Assembly: GCA_001464215.1 (NCBI GenBank)
Contig: LNEZ01000007.1
Coordinates: 1-33,096 of the forward strand
DNA length: 33,096 nt
Direction: 5' to 3'
Origin: Rhizobiales bacterium Ga0077548
Lineage (GTDB): Bacteria > Pseudomonadota > Alphaproteobacteria > Rhizobiales > Xanthobacteraceae
Shown here piece by piece: positions 7,837 to 15,230 of the stretch. Under the pieces are notes generated by a model. The model had not been told where the DNA came from. It ran no database searches and was given only the letters and a program-made list of their open reading frames with translations. The position numbers and the translations under genes are program-made. How positions within the stretch are numbered: position 1 is the first letter of the stretch; the number at the start of each line of letters is the position of its first letter.

Positions 7837-8955
7837 ATGAAATTCACGGTCAACGCAAAAGACGGATTGGCGCGCCGCGGAGAACTTGCGACTGCGCGCG
7901 GCGTGATCCGTACGCCGGCTTTTATGCCGGTAGGGACGGCAGCGACCGTCAAGGCGATGCTGCCGGAGACGGTGCGCTCGACCGGCGCCGATATCGTGCT
8001 CGGCAATGTGTATCACCTGATGCTGCGTCCGGGCGCGGAGCGGATCGCGAAACTCGGCGGGTTGCACAAATTCATGAATTGGGAACATCCGATCCTGACG
8101 GATTCCGGCGGCTTTCAGGTCATGTCGCTCGCAAAGCTCAGAACGCTCGACGAAAACGGCGTGAAGTTCCGCTCGCACATCGACGGCACGGCGTATGAAC
8201 TGTCGCCCGAACGCGCGATGGAAATTCAGAAGTTGCTCGGTTCCGATATTTCGATGCAGTTAGACGAGTGCGTGCGCCTTCCTGCCTCGGATGAAGAAAC
8301 CACGCGCGCAATGCGGCTGTCGTTGCGCTGGGCTGAACGCTCGAAGAAAGCGTTCGGTACTCCTGCGGGCCGCGCGATCTTCGGTATCGTACAGGGCGGT
8401 GCGTCGGTGCCGCTGCGTCTGGAGTCTGCGCGTGAGCTGATTGAGATTGGCTTCGATGGTTACGCCATCGGCGGGCTCGCGGTCGGCGAACCGCAGGCCG
8501 TCATGCTTGAAATGTTAGACGCAACCGCTCCCGCGCTTCCAGAAGACCGGCCGCGTTATTTGATGGGCGTCGGCACGCCGGACGATCTCGTCAAAGCCGT
8601 TTCGCGCGGCATCGATATGTTCGACTGCGTGATGCCGACGCGCGCGGGCCGGCACGGGACGGCCTACACCAGATTCGGACAACTGAATTTAAAGAACGCC
8701 CGCCACGCCGAAGACCCGCGTCCAATCGACGAGACCAGCGATTGCCCTGCAGCCCGCGACTATTCGCGCGCTTATCTGCATCATCTCGTGAAAGCGAACG
8801 AGATTCTCGGATCCATGCTGTTGACCTGGGTGAATGTTGCTTATTATCAGTCGCTGATGGCCGGGATGCGCGATGCGATCGGCAAACGGCGCCTCGCAGA
8901 TTTCGCAGCCGAGACGGCGGAAAACTGGTCGCGCGGCGAGGCGGAAGCAGCTTAA
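7837..8955 (+). CDS. tgt: queuine/preQ1 tRNA-ribosyltransferase (zinc site degenerate)
   Basis: Tgt exchanges guanine 34 for preQ1 in tRNAs with GUN anticodons. The 372-residue protein aligns from its first residue with E. coli Tgt ([15 protein letters not shown]), which fixes the start at ATG 7837; an upstream ATG at 7774 would translate the repeat element. Asp89 in LTDSGGFQ, the GGLAVGEP block and the nucleophile Asp in [14 protein letters not shown] are present. The structural zinc site is not: the usual Cys-x-Cys-x-x-Cys before YSRAYLHH reads S301-D-C303-P-A-A306, and the fourth ligand (E. coli His333) aligns with Val332. Only one of four ligands remains. The stop is 3 bases from the convergent tonB stop. 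No Shine-Dalgarno sequence is visible in the 11 bases between the repeat and the start. Confidence 0.95.
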   Translation: MKFTVNAKDGLARRGELATARGVIRTPAFMPVGTAATVKAMLPETVRSTGADIVLGNVYHLMLRPGAERIAKLGGLHKFMNWEHPILTDSGGFQVMSLAKLRTLDENGVKFRSHIDGTAYELSPERAMEIQKLLGSDISMQLDECVRLPASDEETTRAMRLSLRWAERSKKAFGTPAGRAIFGIVQGGASVPLRLESARELIEIGFDGYAIGGLAVGEPQAVMLEMLDATAPALPEDRPRYLMGVGTPDDLVKAVSRGIDMFDCVMPTRAGRHGTAYTRFGQLNLKNARHAEDPRPIDETSDCPAARDYSRAYLHHLVKANEILGSMLLTWVNVAYYQSLMAGMRDAIGKRRLADFAAETAENWSRGEAEAA

Positions 8956-8958
8956 CGA

Positions 8959-10041
8959 TTAGCGCAGGTTGAAACGCACTGGGGCCGCGAACGACATACT
9001 GCCGCGGCCGAGCGAAGCCGGGATCGGCGGGAAGGGCGAAGCCCGCTGCACCATCGCAAGCGCCGCCTGATCCAGCACACCGGCGCCGCTGCTGTTCGCA
9101 AGTGAAACGGAAATTACATTGCCGCGAGCACCGAGCGTGAAACGAACAGTGCTGACGCCTGTTATCTGCGCAGCCCGCGCCTGTTCCGGATAGGTCCGGT
9201 ATTGCTGAAGATGCGCGAGTACGATCGCGTTATAGGACGAGGTATCCGCCTGACCGCCGTTCTGCACGGCCCCATTCGCTCCGCTCTGCTGATTGTTGCC
9301 GCGGTTTGCGGCGGGCCGGTTCGGCGCGGCTGCGGTGCTGGGTGCGGCTTGCTCCTGCTTTTTCTTTTGTTCGGTAGCCTTCAGCATCTCGAGCTTTTTC
9401 TGCGCTTCGCGCTGCTCGTCCAGCTTCTCCTGATTGGGAGATTGCGCGACAGGCGCGGTTTCGGATTTCCTGGGCGCCGCCAGTTCTTCATTAGGTAATG
9501 CCAACACAGGCGCGTTAATCGGCGCAGGCTCGGCCTTCTGCGCTTCTTTCTGCTTTTCTTCCTGTTTGATCTGCGGCGGCGTATTGGTCTGCTTGGTCGC
9601 GTCCGGCGCCGTCATGTTGGTCGGCGTCTTCGATGGCGGTAGTTTGGCATCGGCAACGATGTCGATGTCCAGAACCGTAGTGCCCTCAGAAGTCTGCGCG
9701 CCGCCCGAGTTTGCCGCGCGCTCGACGTCGCGGACAAATTGCATCTGCAAAAGAGCAAATAGCACGAGGTGAAGCAGGGCCGCGCCGATCAGCGCCTGCT
9801 GAATCCAGTCGCGATAGCGCGGCGGCAGTATCGCAGGGCGCTCCGCTCCTGCGGCCAGAGCTACGGTATTCTTGCGCTTGTTTCTGGCGGCAGCGGGTTT
9901 GCTCTCAAGCTCGACTGCCGGAACCGGCTTCCCGCCAGCTACCTCTTCAGAACGGCTTGCGCGCAAGCGGAACGGCAGGATGATCGCGCTTGCAGGCGCG
10001 TCCTCGTGCCGTCGTGCAGGTTTTGGTGCGCTACCGATCAT
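8959..10041 (-). CDS. tonB: TonB-family energy transducer
   Basis: TonB couples the inner-membrane proton motive force to outer-membrane receptors. The 360-residue protein has one membrane helix at about residues 80-102 (IQQALIGAALLHLVLFALL). A long Pro/Lys/Glu/Gln-rich periplasmic linker follows, then a C-terminal TonB domain with YPEQARAAQITG, VSTVRFTLGARGNV and ASPFPPIPASL. The roughly 78-residue cytoplasmic N-terminus is much longer than in classic TonB. The ATG at 10041 is preferred; a TTG at 10050, directly after the upstream gene's TGA, would add three residues. It follows a heme-degrading enzyme and hmuR on the same strand, so heme uptake is its likely job. ExbB and ExbD are not nearby. 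Confidence 0.9.
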   Translation of the reverse strand: MIGSAPKPARRHEDAPASAIILPFRLRASRSEEVAGGKPVPAVELESKPAAARNKRKNTVALAAGAERPAILPPRYRDWIQQALIGAALLHLVLFALLQMQFVRDVERAANSGGAQTSEGTTVLDIDIVADAKLPPSKTPTNMTAPDATKQTNTPPQIKQEEKQKEAQKAEPAPINAPVLALPNEELAAPRKSETAPVAQSPNQEKLDEQREAQKKLEMLKATEQKKKQEQAAPSTAAAPNRPAANRGNNQQSGANGAVQNGGQADTSSYNAIVLAHLQQYRTYPEQARAAQITGVSTVRFTLGARGNVISVSLANSSGAGVLDQAALAMVQRASPFPPIPASLGRGSMSFAAPVRFNLR

Positions 10042-10046
10042 GCGGA

Positions 10047-10385
10047 TCAAGCTGCCTTGTCGGGCGCTTTCTGCTCGAGCACCGATTCAAAACCCTCGAA
10101 TTCCGGGTGACCGAGATACATAGGCACGGCGGGCTTATGCTCGCCGGCGCGCGCGTGCGCTTTTTTAAAGCCTTCGGAATGGGTCCAGTTCTCGAAATCC
10201 GACTTGGTGCGCCATGCGGTGTGCGAAGAATACAGACGGTGATCGTCCTTCTTCGGGCCCTTCAGGAGATGAAACTCCATGAAGCCCGGCATCGTGTGCA
10301 GATAGGACTCGCGCTCGCGCCAGATGCGCTCGAAGGCGTCTTCCTGTCCGGGCGTCACTTTGAAGCGGTTCATGGCAATAAACAT
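10047..10385 (-). CDS. IsdG/HmuQ-type heme-degrading monooxygenase
   Basis: This 112-residue protein belongs to the antibiotic-biosynthesis-monooxygenase fold family. The residues that define IsdG-type heme oxygenases are at the expected places: Asn6 (FIAMNRFKV), Trp67 (FENWTHSEGF) and His77 (KKAHARA). These match the Asn-Trp-His triad of staphylococcal IsdG almost position for position. It should open the heme ring in the cytosol, releasing iron after import. Bradyrhizobium has two such enzymes, HmuQ and HmuD, beside its heme-uptake genes; I cannot tell which this corresponds to, so no symbol is given. It has AAGGAA before its ATG, its own candidate promoter, and is followed at once by tonB. 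Confidence 0.88.
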   Translation of the reverse strand: MFIAMNRFKVTPGQEDAFERIWRERESYLHTMPGFMEFHLLKGPKKDDHRLYSSHTAWRTKSDFENWTHSEGFKKAHARAGEHKPAVPMYLGHPEFEGFESVLEQKAPDKAA

Positions 10386-10408
10386 GGGACTTTCCTTTTG
10401 CCTCGCGT

Positions 10409-10437
10409 TTGCTAGGCGGCTTCGACGGACCTGTCAA
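10409..10437 (-). promoter_or_regulatory. candidate promoter for the heme oxygenase-tonB pair
   Basis: On the minus strand TTGACA (10432-10437) and TAGCAA (10409-10414) are 17 bases apart, ending about 23 bases before the start codon. The -35 box is a perfect consensus, the -10 box weak. The T-run of the upstream hairpin runs into the -35 box. Confidence 0.5.
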
Positions 10438-10475
10438 AAACGCCGGAACTCCCGTTTCCGGAGGTCACGGAAACG
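10436..10475 (-). terminator. two mutually exclusive hairpins after hmuR, one with a U-tract
   Basis: In transcript direction the first hairpin is CGTTTCCG / CGGAAACG (plus coordinates 10453-10475, 8-bp perfect). The second is CCGGAA / TTCCGG (10443-10461), followed by CGTTTTT. They share bases and cannot both form. The second resembles an intrinsic terminator for readthrough from hmuR. Confidence 0.5.
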
Positions 10476-10514
10476 GCAATTGTAGGCTGGTGCTCCCAAG
10501 GGAGCGATCTCCGG

Positions 10515-10534
10515 CGGGACTGCGAACAGTCCCG
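10515..10534 (-). terminator. UUCG-loop hairpin directly after hmuR
   Basis: CGGGACTG, loop TTCG, CAGTCCCG in minus-strand direction: an 8-bp perfect stem with a very stable UUCG tetraloop, starting 9 bases past the hmuR stop. No U-tract follows, so it may protect the mRNA 3' end rather than terminate. A third small palindrome, GCTCCC/GGGAGC, lies at 10492-10505. Confidence 0.5.
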
Positions 10535-10543
10535 TCGAATTCG

Positions 10544-12766
10544 TTAGTGCGGCGCGACCGCGGCCAAGGCAGCCGGAGTGAACGCATTCTCTCCGTCGCC
10601 GAAGCGGACTTTCAGCGCGGCTTTGAACGTGATGCCTGCTGCGGCGCTCGCCCAGAGCGAGTCGTTCTGCGCGTCGGTCGGCGTCGAGCGGACGACCGGA
10701 TACTGATGGTAGAATTCGTTGAGCAGGTTATCGACGTTGAAGCTCAGCGTTGCGCTCTCGGTCATCTTGTATGCGATGTGCAGGTTCACGAGATTGTAGC
10801 TCTCGGTCGGGACGTAGTTCGCGGGCAGGTCGTTGTGCCCGGAAACGGCGGCCCAACGAACCATCGCGGTCAACCTGCGGTCTAAGAGACGCACGCCGAA
10901 CGTGGACACGATCTTGTCGGGCTGAATGTTCACCAAGCCGACATTCGTAACCTGATTGCGCCCCTTCTGATGCTGACCGGAGAGCCCTGCAAACCAGGTG
11001 CCCGCATCGTAGGTGCTCTCGAACTCCGCACCCTCGATGCGTGCGCTCGATATGTTCTGGTACTGGTAGAAGTTGAACGTCTGGTACACGACGCTGAACG
11101 CGCCGAATCCGGTGAGTTCGATAAAGTCCTCAACATCGTTGCGGAAGATATTGAATTTCGCGCGGAATGCGTCGCCGCGCTGGAACACATTGTCGAACTT
11201 GAAGTTGATAGCGATTTCCTTGTTCTTGCCGACCTCCGGACGCAGGTTGAGATTCTGCGCGAAGCAGAAAAAACCGGGATTGCCGTCCGGACAGACGAAA
11301 GCGCCCGGTCCACCGCCGGTCGGATGTGCGCCAATCACCAGAGATTCAGTGAGCGTCGGCGAGCGATAGCCTTCCGCGTAGCTTACGTAAGGCGTGACGG
11401 TCTGCGCCGGGAACAAGCCGACCGTGATTTTCGGCGAGAAGCGCGACTTGTCGTTCTCGATACCGCCGGCATTGAACTGATACTGATCGTAACGGCCCGC
11501 TGCGATGAACTCGAGCAAACCGCCATAGGTGCCTTTCCATTGCAGGAAGCCGCCGAACACGTTGCGGCGCCCGCCCGGCGTGGTCAGGTCGCCGGTCCCG
11601 CGCGGATCGAATGTCGATACCTGATCGGTAAAAAAGTCGCTGCCGACAGTGATGGCATGGCGCCAGCCTGCGAATTCAAAACGAGACGTGTTGTTAAGGT
11701 CGAAGCCGAGCGTATCGAGCAGGAAGCCGCGGGTATCACCGACGCAACCCGTGATGTTGTTGCCCGGCGCAACGCCACCGCAATAAGCAGAGTTCGTCGT
11801 GGTCGTGTGGGCAATCTTCAGCTGGTTCGTGTCGGTGCGGTTCCAGTAGACATTGCCGTCGAAATTGAAGAGGCGATCTTCCGGCTTCTCGTAGCGCCAG
11901 CGCGAATTGACCGTGAAGTTCTGCGTTCCGGTTGCATAGATCGAAGTGCCGCCGAGCGGCGGACGAGGCGGCTGACCGAAATTGTACTGGCTGTCGTTGA
12001 AGATACCGCCGATTGTGATCTTGTGACCGTCGGCAGGCATGAAGTTGGCCTTTAGCAATCCACTCGTCACTTGCTGCCAGCTATTGCGGACCAGAAAGTT
12101 ACTGCCGTCCTTGTAGTTTGACTGGTCACGATGCGAGATGCCCGCAATAACATCGCCGTTGGCGGTTCTCGATGCGGCGAATGCAGAGAACTGGCCGTAG
12201 CCTGTATTGCTGCCGGCACCTAAGTTGGTTTCAACTGCCCAAAGCTGGTTTGGCCTCAGGATGTCTGAAGCCTCTTTGGTGCGGAAAGCGACGACACCGC
12301 CGATCGCGCCGCTGCCGTAGATATTCGCGGCCGGGCCGCGCACGACATCGACACCGCCGATCATCTCTGGTTCGAGATAGAAGAAGCCATTGGCAAAATG
12401 GCCGGTGCGCTGCGAGTTCTGCCGCGCGCCGTCAATCAACACTGCGACGCGCCCGAAGTCCTGCAAGCCGCGAATGTTGATCGCGCCGGCTGGCTCGTCT
12501 GCGCGGTCCTGAAAAGTAACGCCGGGTGTTGCGATAAATAGTTGTGACGCGCGGCTCGGCAGGATCTGGTTGACTTGGTCCAGCCGGATTGTGCTCACCG
12601 GCGCGAGTGCGTCGATTGCGTATTCCTCGGTTTTCGACGCGATGATCGTGATTGGATCTAGTACGGTTACCTGCGCGGACGCAGGCGAGAAAGTTACCGT
12701 CGAAAGAAGTACGAGAGCGCAAGCGCTCCCCGGAAGCGCAATGCTGCGCTTGGTAGTCCCAGCCAT
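10544..12766 (-). CDS. hmuR: TonB-dependent heme/hemoglobin receptor
   Basis: This 740-residue outer-membrane receptor has a signal peptide (ALVLLSTVTFSPASA), then a plug domain with FQDRADEPAGAINIRGLQ and VDVVRGPAANIYGSGAIGG. A 22-strand-type barrel follows, ending in the VRF strand near the C-terminus. Heme-receptor hallmarks are recognisable in variant form: YRSPTLTESL (FRAP-like), a His in GAHPTGG, and NLNLRPE (NPNL-like). Two Cys pairs lie in likely surface loops (YCGG...GCVG and FVCPDG...FFCF). ATG 12766 is preferred because GTGGGG lies about 6-10 bases upstream; a GTG at 12778 lacks such a site. It faces hemP-hmuTUV and leads the oxygenase-tonB genes. Confidence 0.93.
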   Translation of the reverse strand: MAGTTKRSIALPGSACALVLLSTVTFSPASAQVTVLDPITIIASKTEEYAIDALAPVSTIRLDQVNQILPSRASQLFIATPGVTFQDRADEPAGAINIRGLQDFGRVAVLIDGARQNSQRTGHFANGFFYLEPEMIGGVDVVRGPAANIYGSGAIGGVVAFRTKEASDILRPNQLWAVETNLGAGSNTGYGQFSAFAASRTANGDVIAGISHRDQSNYKDGSNFLVRNSWQQVTSGLLKANFMPADGHKITIGGIFNDSQYNFGQPPRPPLGGTSIYATGTQNFTVNSRWRYEKPEDRLFNFDGNVYWNRTDTNQLKIAHTTTTNSAYCGGVAPGNNITGCVGDTRGFLLDTLGFDLNNTSRFEFAGWRHAITVGSDFFTDQVSTFDPRGTGDLTTPGGRRNVFGGFLQWKGTYGGLLEFIAAGRYDQYQFNAGGIENDKSRFSPKITVGLFPAQTVTPYVSYAEGYRSPTLTESLVIGAHPTGGGPGAFVCPDGNPGFFCFAQNLNLRPEVGKNKEIAINFKFDNVFQRGDAFRAKFNIFRNDVEDFIELTGFGAFSVVYQTFNFYQYQNISSARIEGAEFESTYDAGTWFAGLSGQHQKGRNQVTNVGLVNIQPDKIVSTFGVRLLDRRLTAMVRWAAVSGHNDLPANYVPTESYNLVNLHIAYKMTESATLSFNVDNLLNEFYHQYPVVRSTPTDAQNDSLWASAAAGITFKAALKVRFGDGENAFTPAALAAVAPH

Positions 12767-12872
12767 TTGAAGCCCCACTTATTTTTTTGTTGCCGGGGCT
12801 TGCTGGCTGCAGCGGTGCTGCGGCTAGCTGGCGGGCTTTGCAAAACAATCCCGTTTCGCAAATTGGTTGCTA

Positions 12873-12901
12873 TCCGTACCAATGCAGAGTACATGGGTCA
12901 A
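12873..12901 (-). promoter_or_regulatory. candidate hmuR promoter
   Basis: On the minus strand TTGACC (12896-12901) and TACGGA (12873-12878) are 17 bases apart, about 107 bases before the hmuR ATG. The -35 box is good and the -10 box weak. Confidence 0.4.
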
Positions 12902-12905
12902 GCTA

Positions 12906-12935
12906 TTGAAATCACTAGATAAAAACAGTTCTAAA
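12906..12935 (+). promoter_or_regulatory. candidate hemP-hmuTUV promoter
   Basis: TTGAAA (12906-12911) and TCTAAA (12930-12935), 18 bases apart, lie about 46 bases before the hemP ATG. The dyad at 12936-12950 directly follows the -10 box and would cover the transcription start. Confidence 0.4.
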
Positions 12936-12950
12936 CTGAACCCAGTTCAG
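12936..12950. promoter_or_regulatory. dyad operator candidate (iron/heme control)
   Basis: CTGAAC-CCA-GTTCAG is a perfect 6-bp dyad in the shared hmuR/hemP promoter region. It is flanked by TTCTAAA on the left (TTTAGAA on the other strand) and AGAATTGTTC on the right. TTTAGAA half-sites occur in the iron control element bound by Irr in Bradyrhizobium, so iron-responsive repression or activation is plausible. The regulator is inferred, not shown. Confidence 0.5.
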
Positions 12951-12980
12951 AATTGTTCAAAACAATGAAGACCGGGCGCG

Positions 12981-13196
12981 ATGGACAATTCTGCAATGCC
13001 GAAAAAGTCTGATTCAGCGCAGGTCCCGATCAACGAGGGTACGGCGGCGGCGAAAGCGCGCTCGATCGACATCATAAACAACCGGATCGAGAGCCGTAAT
13101 CTTTTTGTCGCTACAAAAGAAATAACGATCGGACACGAAGGCGAAGTTTACCGGCTGCGTCTCACCGCGTTGAACAAACTGATTCTCACCAAATGA
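12981..13196 (+). CDS. hemP: hemin uptake protein HemP
   Basis: This 71-residue protein carries the HemP C-terminal signature: an Arg-rich lead-in (NNRIESRNLF), then EITIGHEGEVYRLRLTALNKLILTK, ending on the Lys typical of the family. The His and the YRLRLT..NKLILTK core are conserved in small proteins found at the head of heme-uptake operons. In related bacteria HemP acts as a regulator or accessory factor for heme receptor expression. Its stop overlaps the hmuT start (ATGA), so it is translationally coupled to the transporter genes. Its promoter region is shared with divergent hmuR. Confidence 0.9.
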   Translation: MDNSAMPKKSDSAQVPINEGTAAAKARSIDIINNRIESRNLFVATKEITIGHEGEVYRLRLTALNKLILTK

Positions 13197-14146
13197 AACG
13201 CTTGCAAGGCCGCACAATAATTTACGCAGCGTTTATTGTGGCTGCATCTTCGATGCTCGCGCACGCTGGCGCCTGGCCGGTAAAAGATGCTACCGGCCGC
13301 ACCATAGAAGTCGCCGACACCTCGCGCATCGTAACCATTGGCGGGGCCGTAACCGAAATTGTTTACGCGCTTGGTTTCGGCGATCGTGTGGTTGCAGTCG
13401 ATCTTACCAGCACATTCCCTGCGGAAACTAAATCGCTCCCGAGCGTAGGTTATATGCGCACGCTTTCGCCGGAAGGAGTTTTATCGCTCGCGCCGAAGAT
13501 TGTGCTCGCTATCGAAGGTTCGGGACCGCCGGATGCAGTCGAGGTGCTTTCTCGCGCATCCGTGCCCTTCGTGATCGTGCCGGAGGGTCATGACGAGGCA
13601 AGCGTGCTGCGAAAAGTACGCTTCATCGCAGCCGCGCTCGCCGTTCCCGAAAAAGGCGAAGCCATGGCGAAGCGGATCGCAGATGACTTTGCGGCCGTGA
13701 CAGCCATGCGCGCGAAGATAGCGAACCGGCGCAGCGCCGTATTCGTGCTCGCGATCGGCAACGGAACGCCGACTGTCGCGGGTGAACACACGAGCGCTGA
13801 AGGTATTTTCAATCTCGCAGGTATCGATAACGCAATCCGCGGTATGAACGGCTACAAGCCTGCGACACCGGAAGCGGCGCTGGCGGCGCAGCCGCAAGCG
13901 GTGATCACGATGATCGAACGCGGGCAAGGCCTGAGTGCGGACGTGATGTTTGCACTTCCCGCGTTCGCTGGCACGCCAGCAGCAAAAGACAAACGGCTCG
14001 TTTCCGTACCATCTTACTATCTGACCTTCGGTCCGCGCACCGCGCACGCTGCGCAGAAGCTCGCTTCCCAGATTTATCCTGAACTTTCTCTGCCGCAGCT
14101 GCCACCACGGCCCTGGACCGAGGCGGAGCCGGCCGCAACGCGATGA
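13193..14146 (+). CDS. hmuT: periplasmic heme-binding protein of the heme ABC transporter
   Basis: The 317-residue protein is a cluster-A-type substrate-binding protein. It has a signal peptide (IIYAAFIVAASSMLAHA), then the typical opening PVKDATGRTIEVADTSRIVTIGGAVTEIVYALG. The two lobes are joined by one long helix, and the C-terminus has VPSYYLTFGPRTAHAAQKLA. It should capture heme released by HmuR and deliver it to HmuUV. ATGA overlaps at both ends, with hemP and hmuU, indicate a single operon. The tail (LPQLPPRPWTEAEPAATR) is Pro-rich and probably disordered. Confidence 0.93.
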   Translation: MKRLQGRTIIYAAFIVAASSMLAHAGAWPVKDATGRTIEVADTSRIVTIGGAVTEIVYALGFGDRVVAVDLTSTFPAETKSLPSVGYMRTLSPEGVLSLAPKIVLAIEGSGPPDAVEVLSRASVPFVIVPEGHDEASVLRKVRFIAAALAVPEKGEAMAKRIADDFAAVTAMRAKIANRRSAVFVLAIGNGTPTVAGEHTSAEGIFNLAGIDNAIRGMNGYKPATPEAALAAQPQAVITMIERGQGLSADVMFALPAFAGTPAAKDKRLVSVPSYYLTFGPRTAHAAQKLASQIYPELSLPQLPPRPWTEAEPAATR

Positions 14147-15228
14147 CCGCGGGCGATGCCGCGCTCAGCATATCGTGGCGGCGCACGGGTTGGGCACGCA
14201 TCATTCTGGTTGCTTGCTCGCTGCTGGTTATAATTGCTTTCGTTGCATCGCTCGCGATCGGACCTGTCGTCATCGCGCCTGAGAAAGTCCTCTCTATTCT
14301 CTGGGACGGATTATTCGGACTGCGCGGATCTTCCGGTATCGAACTGCGGGACGCGATCGTGGTGCTCGACATCCGCTTGCCACGAACTGTTCTCGCCGTG
14401 GTTGTCGGCGCAGCACTCGCGGTCGCTGGCGCTGTACTTCAGGGTGTATTTCGCAATCCGCTTGCCGATCCGGGTCTTGTTGGGATTTCGCCGGGAGCGG
14501 CGCTGGCTGCTGTTGCGTGGATCGTGTTCGGCGGAGCGGCCGCGGCTTATGTGCCGTCTATCGTAACCAATCACGCACTGCCGCTCGCGGCCTTTGCCGG
14601 CAGTCTCCTTGCTATTTTTCTACTTCACAAACTGGCGACCCATGAAGGCCGCACTTCCGTTGCAAATCTTCTCTTTGCCGGGATAGCGCTCGGCGCGCTC
14701 GCGAGCGCGGGCACCGGTCTCATTATCTTTATTGCGAGCGACCAGCAGCTACGGGAATTCACGTTCTGGACGCTCGGCAGTCTGGGCGGTTCGACCTGGC
14801 AGCGGGTGGGCCTCGCGCTGCCCTTCGTGCTCGCGCTGCTTGCGGGTTCGTTCTGGATTGCACGCGGGCTCGATGCCTTGGCATTGGGGGAAGCAGAGGC
14901 GTTTCATACCGGCGTGAATGTCGAGCACGTAAAGCGGATCGCGATCATTGTTGTCGCGGCAGGTGTGGGTGCCGCGGTCGCGGTGAGCGGTATCATCGGC
15001 TTTGTCGGGCTCGTGGTGCCGCATTTGCTGCGCCTGAGTGCGGGGCCGTCGCACAAGACGTTGATTGCAGGCAGCGCGCTTCTGGGCGCGGCCTTGCTTA
15101 CTGCATCCGATATATTTGCGCGCACCATCGCGACGCCTGCGGAATTGCCGATTGGCGTTGTCACCGCCTTTATCGGAACGCCGTTCTTCATCTGGTTGCT
15201 GCGGCGTAACCGGCGGAGCTTCGGCTGA
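14143..15228 (+). CDS. hmuU: heme ABC transporter permease (FecCD family)
   Basis: This 361-residue inner-membrane permease has about ten predicted helices. FecCD-type motifs are present: DIRLPRTVLAVVVGAALAVAG, FRNPLADPGLVGISPGAAL, FWTLGSLGGSTW and VSGIIGFVGLVVPHLLRL, then GHD-like SHKTLIAGSALLGAALL and the C-terminal ELPIGVVTAFIGTPFFIWLL. It forms the channel of the HmuTUV importer. Its ATG overlaps the hmuT stop and hmuV begins 2 bases after its own stop. Confidence 0.95.
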   Translation: MTAGDAALSISWRRTGWARIILVACSLLVIIAFVASLAIGPVVIAPEKVLSILWDGLFGLRGSSGIELRDAIVVLDIRLPRTVLAVVVGAALAVAGAVLQGVFRNPLADPGLVGISPGAALAAVAWIVFGGAAAAYVPSIVTNHALPLAAFAGSLLAIFLLHKLATHEGRTSVANLLFAGIALGALASAGTGLIIFIASDQQLREFTFWTLGSLGGSTWQRVGLALPFVLALLAGSFWIARGLDALALGEAEAFHTGVNVEHVKRIAIIVVAAGVGAAVAVSGIIGFVGLVVPHLLRLSAGPSHKTLIAGSALLGAALLTASDIFARTIATPAELPIGVVTAFIGTPFFIWLLRRNRRSFG

Positions 15229-15230
15229 TC

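Noticed and set aside
10970..12055. 361-codon open frame antisense to hmuR
   Set aside because: Composition is that of an antisense shadow; hmuR on the other strand has clear receptor motifs.
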